Notes: generated by a model not told the origin, from the sequence alone. Numbered from the stretch's first letter, positions 51,076 through 62,200 are shown. The stretch: DNA of 62,891 nucleotides from Pseudomonas reactans (GCF_013385825.1 NZ_JACAPG010000013.1:1-62891); one strand, 5' to 3'. A program made the numbers and translations.

Positions 51076-51567
51076 TCAGTCAGACATCACCACAATCGAC
51101 ACCCGACGATTCTCCGTGCGCCCCGCCACCGTGGTGTTCGGCGCCACCGGCTCGCTGCTACCCAGCCCGCGCAGCTGGATGTTCTCTTCCTTCATGCCCA
51201 CACCGGTCAACACCGCCGCCACGCTTTTTGCGCGGCGCAGGGACAGTTGCTGGTTGTAGGTTTCCTTGCCCGACGCATCGGTGTGGCCGTCGACGCGCAC
51301 GCGTTCGATGCCGACGCTCAGCAAGGCCTTGCCGATGCGCTGGACGATGTCGGTGCTGGGTTGGTTGAGGGTCTCGACGTCGCTGCCGAACAGCACTTTG
51401 CCGGACAGGCCGAATGCCCAGCCTTCGTCGGTCAGTTCGAAGCCTTGCTGCTTGAGGACGGCCACTTGCGCCGGGGTCAGGCCTTTGGGGGGCGGCGTCT
51501 GGCAGCCGCCGAGGGCGAGCAGCGCTACCAGCAGGGTGATAAACATGAAACGTGCGGTCGTGAACAA
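51076..51567 (-). CDS. yfiB: OmpA-like outer-membrane lipoprotein of the Yfi c-di-GMP system
   Basis: A 163-residue lipoprotein that sequesters YfiR at the outer membrane. Signal and lipobox ALLALGGC, then a linker and the YfiB segment GWAFGLSGKVLFGSDVETLN, then the OmpA peptidoglycan-binding fold (RVDGHTDASGKETYNQQLSLRRAKSVAAVL, GLGSSEPVAPNTTVAGRTENRRV). I take the start as TTG at 51567 because AGGAG is placed 8 nt upstream of it, whereas ATG 51546, seven codons later, has no SD. The TTG is four bases after the yfiN stop. Confidence 0.92.
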   Translation of the reverse strand: MFTTARFMFITLLVALLALGGCQTPPPKGLTPAQVAVLKQQGFELTDEGWAFGLSGKVLFGSDVETLNQPSTDIVQRIGKALLSVGIERVRVDGHTDASGKETYNQQLSLRRAKSVAAVLTGVGMKEENIQLRGLGSSEPVAPNTTVAGRTENRRVSIVVMSD

Positions 51568-51571
51568 GGGG

Positions 51572-52834
51572 TCAACTCCTGTGTTGAACGTTGACGACGG
51601 GGTTATCCGACTCCGCCGTTTGCTGGCCGCCCGAGGATAAACGCTTGGCCTGGTACATCGCCGCGTCGGCGGCGTTGAGCAAGGTGCCAGGGGTGGCGCC
51701 ATGATCGGGGTAGATCGCAATGCCGATACTGAGGGAGGTCAATACCTGGGTGTTGCCGGGCACGGGGATGGGCAGGTCCATGCTGGCGATGATCTTTTCG
51801 GCAATACGCTCGGCGTCTTGCGCCTTGTGCAACGGTGCCAGCAGGATGGCGAACTCATCGCCGCCCAGGCGCGCCACCAGGTCGTCTTCACGCAATTGCG
51901 CACGCACGCGCTCGGCGACGGCGACGAGGACGGCGTCGCCGGCGGCGTGGCCAAAGCTGTCGTTGATCTCTTTGAAACGGTCACTATCGAGGTACAGCAC
52001 CGCCACCTGTTCCTTGGCCTTGGCTGCGCTGCGCAGGGCGCGGATCAAACGGCCTTCGAAGAACGCACGATTGGGCAGGCCGGTCAGGCTGTCGTGGTTG
52101 GCCTGGTGGGCGAGGGATTCGTTCTCGCTTTGCAGGTGGCTTTGCCAGGCTTCCATTTCGCCAAGCAAGGCATTGAAGTCACTGCCCAGGCTGTCGAGTT
52201 CGGCGATACGCGCCGGCGGCACGCGGCGGTCGAAGTCGCGCTCGCTGCGGGCGGCGTGGGCCACGGCGGCAAGGCTTTGCAGCGGGCCGGTAATGCCGCG
52301 CAACAGGCGTCGCGCCAGGTGTAGGGCAATCCACGCGCTAAGCGCGGTGCAGATGAGGATCCCGGCCAGGCCGCTGAGCAGGAAGCGCAGCAGGCTACCG
52401 CCATGGCCGGTGAGATGAATGCTGCCAATGGCTTTGCCTTGATGCAGGATCGGCTGGCTGATGGGTTGTTCGAGCAGGGTGTGCGCCAACTCCAACTCGA
52501 CCCGGGAGAGCATGCCGGTTTCCGGGCGTACCCACTTCGCCAGCAGCTTGCCATTGGCATCGAAGACTTCGGCCTCAGCCACTTCTTCGGTGGAGGCGAT
52601 CAGGCTGAGGGCTTCAGTGGCCGCCGCGCTGTCGTTGAACACCACCGCCGCTTCCACGGTGTAGTTGATAGAGCGGGCGATCAGGTGCAGGTTGTGCTCG
52701 GCATAGACCCGCAGTGCCAGTACGCCAAGCAGGGTCAGGGAAACACTTGCCAGCGTCACCGCCACCAGCGCCAGGATCATGTGCCCCCGGCCAATGACGG
52801 AACGCAGGGTCGGCCGCGCTTTGACGGCTGTCAT
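51572..52834 (-). CDS. yfiN: Membrane diguanylate cyclase of the Yfi system (TpbB/YfiN)
   Basis: Makes c-di-GMP when released from YfiR. In 420 residues: membrane helices at 19-41 and 152-172 enclosing a ~110-residue periplasmic sensor (CHASE8 type), a HAMP domain at about 173-225, and a GGDEF domain from ~245 with active-site GGDEF at 324-328 and an inhibitory site RxxD (Arg315-Asp318) placed five residues before it. Its ATG overlaps the yfiR stop by four bases. Also known as tpbB in P. aeruginosa. Confidence 0.97.
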   Translation of the reverse strand: MTAVKARPTLRSVIGRGHMILALVAVTLASVSLTLLGVLALRVYAEHNLHLIARSINYTVEAAVVFNDSAAATEALSLIASTEEVAEAEVFDANGKLLAKWVRPETGMLSRVELELAHTLLEQPISQPILHQGKAIGSIHLTGHGGSLLRFLLSGLAGILICTALSAWIALHLARRLLRGITGPLQSLAAVAHAARSERDFDRRVPPARIAELDSLGSDFNALLGEMEAWQSHLQSENESLAHQANHDSLTGLPNRAFFEGRLIRALRSAAKAKEQVAVLYLDSDRFKEINDSFGHAAGDAVLVAVAERVRAQLREDDLVARLGGDEFAILLAPLHKAQDAERIAEKIIASMDLPIPVPGNTQVLTSLSIGIAIYPDHGATPGTLLNAADAAMYQAKRLSSGGQQTAESDNPVVNVQHRS

Positions 52835-53406
52835 GAGGCAGGCGCTCGGCGGCGGGACAACTGCAACACGCTCGGGTGAATGCGCACGCCGCTGCGGGCG
52901 ACGGAGTCGAGGTTGACCTCAAACGACACCTGCTCATCGCTCACGCGCAGGCAGAACAGACTGCCCACGGTGCATTGGTCGCCGCCTTCGCTGATACTCA
53001 ATACCGGATGGCCGATCAACGACGTGAACAGTTGGCTGCGCTCATCAGCACTGAGCTTGCCGATATACACCGCGTCGCACGCATTGACGATATCGGGATG
53101 GCTGGCCAGCAGGCGCTGCACCACTACCGGACGGCCGGTGGCTTGTGTGGTGCCTTTGATCAGGTCGTCGGTGTATTGGGTCGGGCCGACGATGCACAGG
53201 CGCAATTGCGCAGGTTCTACCGGCCAGCGCGCATAACTGAGGATACCGAGTACCACTTGCGTCACTGCCTGGGCACGCTGGGCGGCAAGGCCCGCAGGGT
53301 CGGGCGCCTGGGCGAAGGTGTATGGCGCGAACACGCACAGGACCGCCACCAGCAGCAGGCGTCTCCAGCTCAAACTGCGCTCTGTGGGCGAGACAGCCAC
53401 GTTCAT
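52831..53406 (-). CDS. yfiR: Periplasmic repressor of the Yfi diguanylate cyclase
   Basis: A 191-residue exported protein (signal peptide to about residue 33, FAQA) that binds the periplasmic part of YfiN and holds it inactive. The four cysteines of the P. aeruginosa protein, which form two disulfides, occur at the same numbers: Cys71, Cys110, Cys145 and Cys152. Domain DUF4154: VTQVVLGILSYARWPVEPAQLRLCIVG, ACDAVYIGKLS, SISEGGDQC. First gene of yfiRNB; its stop overlaps yfiN. Confidence 0.96.
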   Translation of the reverse strand: MNVAVSPTERSLSWRRLLLVAVLCVFAPYTFAQAPDPAGLAAQRAQAVTQVVLGILSYARWPVEPAQLRLCIVGPTQYTDDLIKGTTQATGRPVVVQRLLASHPDIVNACDAVYIGKLSADERSQLFTSLIGHPVLSISEGGDQCTVGSLFCLRVSDEQVSFEVNLDSVARSGVRIHPSVLQLSRRRAPAS

Positions 53407-53464
53407 GCAGCGATTCTCTCAGGTGTTTTTTAGATGATGCCGCAACGATAGCACAGCGGCGGAA

Positions 53465-53495
53465 AACCCCGCGAAGAGTAGGTCTTCGCAGGGGG
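53465..53495 (-). terminator. Terminator downstream of recD
   Basis: Stem GCGAAGA / TCTTCGC with GTAGG loop, extended by CCCC/GGGG, and TTTT on the minus strand. It lies 58 bp past the recD stop. Confidence 0.7.
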
Positions 53496-53552
53496 CGCTA
53501 TTTTTCCAGAAAAATCAGGCGACTGAACCAGAAATCTGACATGACCTAGCAG

Positions 53553-55619
53553 TCAGTTATTTTCGGATTCGTGACCCAATTCCAGCATCAACCCACTCAA
53601 ACGCTTGACCTTGCGCCTGACGGCTTCTTCAAACACGCCGCCTCGGGGCTCGATCAGGCTGAACCAGCGCTTGGCCCGGGTGATGCCGGTGTAGATCAGC
53701 TCTTTGGTCAGCACCGGGTTCAGCGCATCCGGCAGGATCAGTGCGGTATGGGTGAATTCCGAGCCCTGGGATTTGTGCACGGTCATGGCGTACACGGTTT
53801 CCACATCGTTCAGACGGCTGGGCAGCACAAATCGCACACCGCCTTGGCCGTCATTGCGTGGGAAGGCCACGCGCAACACCTGGGGCCCGCCGTCGCTTTC
53901 GGGCAGTTTGAGCGCGATGCCGATGTCGCCGTTCATCAGGCCCAGGCCGTAATCGTTGCGGGTCATCAGCACCGGGCGGCCTTCGTACCACTGTTCATCG
54001 CCTTCGATCAGCCGCACCTTGCGCAGGGCGGCGGTGATGCGCAGGTTCAGGCCCTCCACGCCCCAGGGGCCTTTGCGTACCGCGCAGAGCAGTTGGAAAG
54101 CGTCGAAGGCTTGCAGCAGTTGTTGCGCCCAGTGGGTCCAGGCTTGGCTTTCACGGGGCGTATCCGGCGACGGGCGAGCGCTCTGCAACAGGTTGAGGTA
54201 ATAGCGATAGCCCTCAGCACCGTCGCCCTGCCCGTCCAGCACTAGGCATTCGAGGGCGTGATCGTGTTCGCCCTTGAGGCTGACGCAGAACAGGTCAGCG
54301 TGACTGCGTGCGGCGAGCAGCTTGCGGGCTTCCTCTGCGTTTTGCTGGTTGACCCAACGCGCCAGTTGGCCGATGCCACTGCCTTCGCCGAAACGTCGCG
54401 AGTAACGCAGCATTACCACCTGCTGGGCCAAGGGGTGGCTTGCGTCGAGGTCTTCCTGCAGGCCGCTGGCGCTGAGGTCTTCGCCGCTGACGGCTTGCAA
54501 CCATTGCCGGGTCTCGGCGCTGTAGAAACCGGCTTCGGCGTCGCGGCACAAGTCACCGAGGACAGCGCCCGCCTCTACCGACGCGAGTTGGTCCTTGTCA
54601 CCCAGCAGTACCAAGCGTGCGTGGGGCGGCAAGGCGTCGAGCAGGTTGGCCATCATTTCCAGGTCGATCATCGAGGCTTCGTCCACCACCAGCACATCCA
54701 GGGGCAATGGATTGCCGAGGTGATGACGAAAATGCCGTGTGCCTGGGCGACTGCCCAGCAAGCGGTGGACGGTGGTGACCTGGGTCGGGATTTTTTCCTT
54801 CACGCTGTCCGGCACTTTCAGTGACAGCACTTGTTGGCTGATTGACTCGGTGAGGCGTGCGGCGGCCTTACCGGTGGGGGCGGCCAGGCGAATGCGCAAT
54901 GGGCTGCCAGATTCCACAGCCGGCGCCTGCAACAGCGCGAGCAGGCGCACCACGGTGGTGGTTTTGCCAGTGCCAGGGCCGCCGGTGACGATGCTGAATG
55001 CGCCGCGAGTGGCCAGGGCGCAGGCGAGCTTTTGCCAGTCGATCACGCCGTCAGGCGGCGGTTGATCGAACAGGCTGTTGAGGCGCTGCGGCAAATCGAC
55101 GGCCACGTTTTCCTGGGTGGCAAGACGCAGGCGCAAGGCACTGTCGATGCGCCGTTCGTAAGTCCAGTAGCGGCGCAGGTACAGACGCTTGCCGGACAGG
55201 ACCAGAGGACGACTCTGCGCGGATTCGCTGCCATCGACCGCCAGCGCGACCAGATGACTGGCGGCCAGTGCGTGGCACCAGTGGGCGCCGTCCAGGCCTT
55301 CCAGTAGCTGCGACGGCAACAACATGGCGTCGGTTTGCAGATCGCCCTCTGGCGGCAAGGACAGGGCAAAATCCGGCGCCTTGAGGGTTTCGAACAAGTC
55401 GAGGCAGACGTGACCATGGCCCAATTGGTGGCTGGTCAGCGCGGCGGCCAGCAGCACCAGCGGGTCGGCCTGAGGGTCAAGCTCGTGCAGGAAACCAACG
55501 AAGGCTTTGTCCAAGGCACGCAACCAGCCACGATCGACCCAGCGCTCCAGCAGTTGCACCAGGTCAGCGGCGCGGCTGAGGGGCATCAGCGCCTCCAGCG
55601 GTAGCGGCGACAGGCTCAT
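53553..55619 (-). CDS. recD: RecBCD enzyme subunit RecD (5'-3' helicase)
   Basis: A 688-residue SF1B helicase of exonuclease V. Walker A GGPGTGKTTTVVRLLALLQ, Walker B LDVLVVDEASMID, RLVLLGDKDQLASVEAGAVLGDLC, and C-terminal MTVHKSQGSEFTHTALILPD (SH3-like region) with YTGITRAKRWFSL are present, after a RecB-interacting N-terminal domain. Its ATG overlaps the recB stop by four bases. Last gene of recCBD, followed by a hairpin. Confidence 0.98.
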   Translation of the reverse strand: MSLSPLPLEALMPLSRAADLVQLLERWVDRGWLRALDKAFVGFLHELDPQADPLVLLAAALTSHQLGHGHVCLDLFETLKAPDFALSLPPEGDLQTDAMLLPSQLLEGLDGAHWCHALAASHLVALAVDGSESAQSRPLVLSGKRLYLRRYWTYERRIDSALRLRLATQENVAVDLPQRLNSLFDQPPPDGVIDWQKLACALATRGAFSIVTGGPGTGKTTTVVRLLALLQAPAVESGSPLRIRLAAPTGKAAARLTESISQQVLSLKVPDSVKEKIPTQVTTVHRLLGSRPGTRHFRHHLGNPLPLDVLVVDEASMIDLEMMANLLDALPPHARLVLLGDKDQLASVEAGAVLGDLCRDAEAGFYSAETRQWLQAVSGEDLSASGLQEDLDASHPLAQQVVMLRYSRRFGEGSGIGQLARWVNQQNAEEARKLLAARSHADLFCVSLKGEHDHALECLVLDGQGDGAEGYRYYLNLLQSARPSPDTPRESQAWTHWAQQLLQAFDAFQLLCAVRKGPWGVEGLNLRITAALRKVRLIEGDEQWYEGRPVLMTRNDYGLGLMNGDIGIALKLPESDGGPQVLRVAFPRNDGQGGVRFVLPSRLNDVETVYAMTVHKSQGSEFTHTALILPDALNPVLTKELIYTGITRAKRWFSLIEPRGGVFEEAVRRKVKRLSGLMLELGHESENN

Positions 55620-58600
55620 AACAACACTCCTTGTTCCCAGGCGGGCTCAACCTTGGGCGGGATGGGCTTGCCCTGGAACAGCAGGTCCAGGCCTTCGATC
55701 AGTTCCCGCGGCGGTCGGGTGAAATACGCGCCCTGGCTCGCGGACTGCGTGCCCCGCAAGAAAATGTACAGCGCGCCGCCGATATGGTGGTCGTAGTCGT
55801 AGTCCGGCAGGCGCGCCTTGAGTTGGCGGTGCAGAGCCAGCAGGTAAAGTACGTATTGAAGGTCGTACCGATGATCAAGGATCGACTGCTCCATGGCATC
55901 CAAGGTGTAGGCCGAATCGTCGGGGCCCAGCCAGTTGGATTTGTAGTCGGCCACGTAATAGCGACCATCATGTTCGAAGGTCAAATCGATGAAGCCCTTG
56001 AACATGCCGTTGAGCAGTACAGGTTCGGCGGCAACGCGGGAAGCGCCGTTGTGGGTGAATTGGCACACCAGTTTGTCGACGGCGAGGACATCAACCTTGT
56101 GGCTGGCGAACCAGAACTCCATCTCGATCTGGTACTGCTGCAAACCACTGAGGGAGACGTGACCGTTATCCACAGGCAGTGGCGTTTGCAGCAGGTGGCC
56201 GAGCCAACTGCTGAGGGTGATGATCCAACCTTCCCAGTTGCGCCGGTTGCAGCGGGCGCCCACGGCCTTTTCGATGGCTTCGGGCGTAACGTTGAAGCCG
56301 TCCTCCCCTGCCCATTCCAATAGACCGTGGAGGAAGGTCCCTGGGTTAGGACCGCGTGGGAAACGGTGAATATCGCCGCCGGATGCCGCTACTTCGCGAG
56401 GTGCATCGGGGTCGAGGCGTTCGTCATCGAACAGCTTTTGGGCCTGCGGGCTTTCCGGTGCTTCGAGCGTGGCGGCGCTCATGCTGTCGCCAATGCGCAA
56501 GGCGCTGTAGGAGGCTATCCACCAGTTTTCTGCAGCCTTGCGCTTGGGCAGCAAGGGTGCTCGCAGTGTGGCTTCGTTGCGCGGTGGGTGGAAAAGGATG
56601 TCTTGCGCTTCGGGCACCTGGGCGTAGTTGATTGCGGTGCAACCTTCTTGAAGGTCCAGGAGCCAGCGCGCCAAGCCGGCGGACTCACCCAACAAGGCTC
56701 CAGCGCCGAGCAAATAACCTAATGCAGAGAGGTGCAGTACGGAGCTGTTGTTGTTGCCACGCTTGAGATCGGCGATACCCAGCCAGCACGCGTGTTTGGC
56801 GCGGGTCAGCGCGACATAGAACAGGCGCAGGTCTTCGGCCAGGCGCTCGTTGTCGGCCTTTGCGATCAGCTCAGGCGTAGGACGCAGGCTGACCTGGGAT
56901 TTGCCGTTTTCATCATGGTAATGAAGGGGCAATCGGCTGCCATCCACCGGTTTGGCTGAGCAGATAAAGGGCAGGAAAACCAGGTCGTATTCCAGGCCTT
57001 TGGATTTGTGGATCGTCACGACCTTGACCAGTTGCTCATCACTTTCCAGGCGCAGGATCTGTTCTTCGCCCGCCTGACCAGAAAGTGCCAGGTGTTCGGC
57101 CAGATGGCGGATCAGTGCCTGTTCGCCGTCCAGTTCCGATGCGGCCTGTTGCAGCAATTCGCTGAGGTGCAGCAGGTTGGTCAGAACACGTTCGCCATCA
57201 CTGCGCGCGATCAGGGTTTGCGGCAGTTTGAAGTCGTGAAGCAGACGACGCAGCATCGGCAGCACGCCTTGGGTACGCCAGATCGCGCGGTAGCCCCGGA
57301 ACTGCATGACGCGGCTTTCCCACGCCAGTTCGTCCTGGTTCAGACGCTCCAGTTCCGGCAGTGACAGGTTCAGGGTGACGCAGGCCAGTGCGGCGCGCAG
57401 CGGGCGCTCGACATCCGGCTCGGCGCAAGCCTTGAGCCAGGCCAGCAGGTCGTGGGCTTCCTGGGCGGCGAAGACCGAGTCCTTGTCGGACAGGTAGACG
57501 CTGCGCACGCCACGGCCGGCCAACTCGGCGCGCACGGCCTGGGCCTCTTTTCCGTCGCGCACGAGAATGGCGATGTCTGACGGACGCACGCCTTTGAAGC
57601 TGCCGTCCGGTTGCAGGAAACCTGCGCGGCCTTGCTGCCCGCCGTTGAGCAATTCAACAATGTGCGTGGCACAGGCCGCCGCAAGTTGCTGACGATACAG
57701 CACGTTGGAAACCGGCTGGTCAGTAGGCAAGTGCCAGAGGTTCATGGCTGGCAGCGTTTGGCCATTTACCTGCAATTGTTCTTTGCGTCCCTGGGACAGT
57801 ACCGAGTGGAACGGCACCGGGTTTTCACCATCGGGCTCGCGGAACAGGAACGCGCCGCGACCTGTTTCCGCACGCTGGAACACGTGGTTCACCGCCTCGA
57901 CCATCGCGTGGCTGGAGCGGAAGTTGGTACCCAACGTGTGGTGACGACCGGTGGTGGACTGACGGGCGCGCAGGTAAGTGTAGATATCGGCGCCACGGAA
58001 GGCGTAGATCGCTTGCTTGGGGTCGCCGATCAGGAACAGGCCACTGTCGAGGTGGTTGTCTTCGATGCGGTAGATGCTGTCGAAGATGGCGTATTGCACC
58101 GGGTCGGTGTCCTGGAACTCGTCGATCAGGGCTACCGGGAATTGCTCGCGGATCACACTGGCCAGGCGTTCGCCGCCGTCGGCTTGCAGCGCAGCGTTCA
58201 GGCGGATGAGCATGTCGTCGAAGCCCATTTCGGCGCGACGGCGTTTTTCTTCTTCAAAGCGTTTGCCGACCCAGCCTGCCGCGTGCTGCAACACGGCGGC
58301 GTCGGGGGTTGGCAGCGCATCAAGCGCCGCCTTGAGGCCGGCCATGGCGTCGATACCGGGATGCTGCGGCGGTTCGCCTTTCCAGGCTTCGGCCATGCCG
58401 TCGGGTGTCAGGCGCGTGAAGCCGGTGCCGATGTCGAGTTGTTCGAGGGTTTCGTCAGCGGCCCAGGCGCTGATCTTTTCGAACCACGGCTCGAAGTAAC
58501 GGGCTTGCATCTTGCGACCGTCGACAGCTTTGGCGGCTACGGCTTGCAGGCAGATATCGCGCAGCTCTGCGGCCCATTGTTGCCAGGGCGCCTTTATGGC

Positions 58601-59290
58601 TGTCAGCGCTTCACGGCGTTCTTGCAGGCAGGCCGTGATCAGTTCGGCGGGCTCGCGGGTTTCATCCGTCGGCCGTTCACTGCCGAACAACGCGCGCACT
58701 CGCGGCATCAACGCGGCGGGACCACCCCAGTTGCTGCGCATCCAATTGAGCGCATCGTCGTGCATCGGGTAGCAGAACAGTCGCCAGTAATCGCGCAACA
58801 CTTCGCCGAGCAAGTCGCTGTGATCGGTTTCCAGGGTTTGGGTGAACAGGCTGCCGCTGTCGAAGGCGTGCTCGCGCAGCATGCGCTGGCACCAACTGTG
58901 GATGGTCGAGACGGCGGCTTCGTCCATCCACTGGGCGGCGATGTCCAGGCGATTGGCGCAGGCTGGCCATTGTTCGGGTAGGTAATCTGCGCGCAGATCG
59001 GCGATCAGGGCATCTGGCTGTTCAATTTCTCCGCGAAAAAAACGCGCGGCTTCGGCCAAGCGGATGCGGATGCGTTCGCGCAGTTCTTTGGTGGCGGCAT
59101 CGGTGAAAGTCACCACCAGGATTTGCGGTGGCAGCAGTTCGCGGCCGAAGCCTGATTCATCGCCTCCGTGGCCCAGGACCAGGCGCAGGTAGAGAGCGGA
59201 GATGGTGAAGGTTTTGCCGGTGCCAGCGCTGGCTTCAATCAGCTGGCTGCCTTTGAGCGGGAAGGCCAGGGCCAAGGGTTTGCTGGTCAT
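55616..59290 (-). CDS. recB: RecBCD enzyme subunit RecB (3'-5' helicase and nuclease)
   Basis: A 1224-residue helicase/nuclease for double-strand-break repair and degradation of linear DNA. The N-terminus carries Walker A ASAGTGKTFTIS, LIDEFQDTDPVQYAIFD, FLIGDPKQAIYAFRGADIYTYL and VVTIHKSKGLEYDLVFLPF; the C-terminal PD-(D/E)xK nuclease has VADYKSNWLG near residue 1115. Start 59290 (MTSKPLALAFPLKGSQ) overlaps the recC stop by four bases (ATGA), so the extension to 59362 is not used. Confidence 0.98.
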   Translation of the reverse strand: MTSKPLALAFPLKGSQLIEASAGTGKTFTISALYLRLVLGHGGDESGFGRELLPPQILVVTFTDAATKELRERIRIRLAEAARFFRGEIEQPDALIADLRADYLPEQWPACANRLDIAAQWMDEAAVSTIHSWCQRMLREHAFDSGSLFTQTLETDHSDLLGEVLRDYWRLFCYPMHDDALNWMRSNWGGPAALMPRVRALFGSERPTDETREPAELITACLQERREALTAIKAPWQQWAAELRDICLQAVAAKAVDGRKMQARYFEPWFEKISAWAADETLEQLDIGTGFTRLTPDGMAEAWKGEPPQHPGIDAMAGLKAALDALPTPDAAVLQHAAGWVGKRFEEEKRRRAEMGFDDMLIRLNAALQADGGERLASVIREQFPVALIDEFQDTDPVQYAIFDSIYRIEDNHLDSGLFLIGDPKQAIYAFRGADIYTYLRARQSTTGRHHTLGTNFRSSHAMVEAVNHVFQRAETGRGAFLFREPDGENPVPFHSVLSQGRKEQLQVNGQTLPAMNLWHLPTDQPVSNVLYRQQLAAACATHIVELLNGGQQGRAGFLQPDGSFKGVRPSDIAILVRDGKEAQAVRAELAGRGVRSVYLSDKDSVFAAQEAHDLLAWLKACAEPDVERPLRAALACVTLNLSLPELERLNQDELAWESRVMQFRGYRAIWRTQGVLPMLRRLLHDFKLPQTLIARSDGERVLTNLLHLSELLQQAASELDGEQALIRHLAEHLALSGQAGEEQILRLESDEQLVKVVTIHKSKGLEYDLVFLPFICSAKPVDGSRLPLHYHDENGKSQVSLRPTPELIAKADNERLAEDLRLFYVALTRAKHACWLGIADLKRGNNNSSVLHLSALGYLLGAGALLGESAGLARWLLDLQEGCTAINYAQVPEAQDILFHPPRNEATLRAPLLPKRKAAENWWIASYSALRIGDSMSAATLEAPESPQAQKLFDDERLDPDAPREVAASGGDIHRFPRGPNPGTFLHGLLEWAGEDGFNVTPEAIEKAVGARCNRRNWEGWIITLSSWLGHLLQTPLPVDNGHVSLSGLQQYQIEMEFWFASHKVDVLAVDKLVCQFTHNGASRVAAEPVLLNGMFKGFIDLTFEHDGRYYVADYKSNWLGPDDSAYTLDAMEQSILDHRYDLQYVLYLLALHRQLKARLPDYDYDHHIGGALYIFLRGTQSASQGAYFTRPPRELIEGLDLLFQGKPIPPKVEPAWEQGVLL

Positions 59291-62200
59291 GCGCCGGCCT
59301 CCTCGCCTGTGAGTGATCGCCACGGGGCATTGAGCAGCGGGCGATACAGGGTTTCGCACCAACCTTCGAATTCTTCGCTGGCGATGAGCGTGGCGTAGTC
59401 GGGGAATTGCCGGGTGAGCGCCGGGGTTTCGCGGCGCTCACCATCGGTGGTCAGGCCATCGCCTTCGTAAGCTTTGCTGGCGGCCGCCTGGGCCTTGGCA
59501 GGATCGGTTTGGCTAAGCCAAGCGAAAGCGGTTTTGACGGCGACGGGCAGCGGTTGGCTCATCCCGGTATGCCAGGCCAGCAATAGGTTACCGAGTAGTT
59601 CCTGAGCATTGGCTTTATCCAGCGGCGGCAGCAACAGAGTGTCATCGCTGGCCACCAAGCCGGTGCTCAGCGGCAGGCCGCAGGCGCAGGCAACCACGTG
59701 ATTGACCCAGGGACGAATCAGGCGATGCCACTTGCGGGTCTTGATCGAGCCGATGCTGTTGGGGATGGTGGTAACGCTGAGCAACCCGCCATCGCTGCGT
59801 CGATGCAGACCACTGATCCAGCCTTCCAGCTGCACGCCATTATGCTCAAAACTGACCGGTTCGGCACCGGTGTGTGGGGTGGGCCAGAGGGCGAGCATTT
59901 GCTGATAGCGCCGCAACAGATCGGGTAACGGCTCGATCAGCTCGTTGCGCAGGCATTCGCCGAAACCCACCATCGGCAGCAGGCCACTGCCCTGCAGGCG
60001 CAGGGCTTGGGCGTTCAGGACCTGGTCCAAATGATCGGGTTGGCTGAGTGCTGCGCTCAGCAGGCTGTCACTCAGGCTGTAGCGTTGCAGGGCATCGAGG
60101 ACGAAGGGTTCTTCGTCGGCCAGTGGCACTTCGGCGGCTTCGAAGAACACTTTCAGGCGTTGGCTGAAGAAGTGTTTGACCGGATTGCGCAGGAAGTCTT
60201 GAAGCTGACCGAGGCTCAGGGCTTCGTCCTGTTGATACGGCGTGAGTCCGCCTTCTTTCAGGATCGCATCCGGCGTTTCGTGCAGCAATTGCCACTCACG
60301 GGCGTAGCTGAACAGCGCGTCGCCCTCATGGAAGTAACGGGCGCTGAACGGTTGCAGTGGGTGCTCTTGTGTCATGGCGTCGATCAGCGGTTCATCGCCA
60401 TTAGCGTGGTGCCAGCCGCTGGAGAGGTGGTCACGCAGTTGGCCGATGAGTACCGACGCAGGGCGGTCACTGTTATCGCGGATGCTGCGGCCCACCCAGC
60501 TTATGTACAACTGGTCGCGGGCTGACAGGAGCGCTTCGAGCAGCAGGTAGCGGTCGTCTTCACGCCGTGAACGGTCGCCGGGGCGGTAGTCGCTGCCCAT
60601 CAGGTCGAAGTCCAGCGGAGGTTGGGCGCGTGGGTAATCACCATCATTCATGCCGAGCAGGCAAACGAGCTTGAATGGGATCGCTCGCATGGGCATCAAA
60701 GTGCAGAAATTGACAGCCCCGGCAAGGAAGCGTTGGGACAGGCGACCTTGGTCCAGACCCGCGAGCCAGGCTTCGCGGACTACGGTGAGAGGTAACTCGT
60801 CCTGCAGGCCTACAGATTCGCAGGTTTCCAGCCAGGTTTCCCTGAGTTGCTCGAGTTGGCCCAGGAGGTAGTCATCGTGTTCGCTGCTGGGCAGGAAGAA
60901 CAGTTGCATCAGGCGTTGCAGGCGCTCGCCCCATTCCGCCGGAGCAGCAGGCAGTGACAGTGCTTGATGTGCGTCGTTGAGTGCGTCGAGCAAAGCGACC
61001 AAAGGCCCGATGAGCGCTGCGTCGAGGCCACCGATTTCATCGTAGGGCTCGATACCTTCACACGCGGCTCCGGTGCCTACGGCGTAACCGAGCAACATGC
61101 GGCGCAGGCCGAAACGCCAGCTGTTTTGTTCCAGCTCCTTTGGCAGACCCAGGCCGGCACGTTGTTCGGCGTTGAGACCCCAGCGGATGCCGGCACCTTC
61201 GATCCAGCGATGCAGCGTAGTCAGGTCGCGCTCCTTGATGGCAAAGCGTTCGCGCAGGGCCGGAACGTCGAGCAGGTCGAGGATCTCGCTGACGGGGAAG
61301 CGGCTGTCGGGCAGTTTCAGCAGGTGTTCGACGGCGATAAGCAGCGGGTCGCGGCCGCGTTGGCCCTGGTCGGTCAGGGTGAACGGGATGAAGCGTGGGT
61401 CATTGCGTTCGAGTTGGCCAAACACGGCGCGAATGTGCGGCGCGTAGCTGTCGACATCAGGGACCATGACGATGATGTCCCGGGGGCGCAACGTAGGGTC
61501 GGCGCTGAAACGTTGGAGCAATTGGTCGTGGAGAATTTCCACTTCACGCTGGGCGCTGTGGGCGATGTGGAAGCGGATTGAGGTATCACGCTCCAGATCG
61601 ACAGCAGGCCATAGGTCGCGGGTTTCATTGAGTGGACGCAGTTCCAGGATGTCGTCCTGGAGCTGGTTGAGCAGTGTGGTGGGCTCGCTGTCACTGAACA
61701 GGTCGATGCGACCATCGCGGAATGCAGCGCGATAGCTGTTGGGGTCGTCGTAGCTGTCCAGCAGGCTGATGTAGTCACGGCCTTGCTTGCCCCAGGCGGC
61801 CAGTAGCGGGTGGGCGTGCTGGTGCAGGGTTTGTGGGTCGATGGTGACCGGCATGCCAGCTTTACGCGCTTGGCGTTTGTATTCGTTACGCAGCAGGTCT
61901 TTGTCGGCGACGATGTCGGACCAATGGTGGCGGCAGGGGTTATGCACGCAGAGCAGGATTTGGCTGAATCGCGCGAGGCCCGCGAGGGCTTCCAATGCCT
62001 GGGCGGGCAATGAGGAGATGCCAAAAACGATGACTCGGGATGGCAGGCCCGCGGGCGCTGTTTCCAGTGTATTGATGCGCTCGATAAAACGCTGGTGAAC
62101 GCCGGCGCGGCTTTCGGCCATGCCTTCTTCACCGACATCCAACAGCAGTGCGCGCCATAGTTCGGCTTGCCAGCAGTTGGCTGGGTTGAGCGATTTTGAC

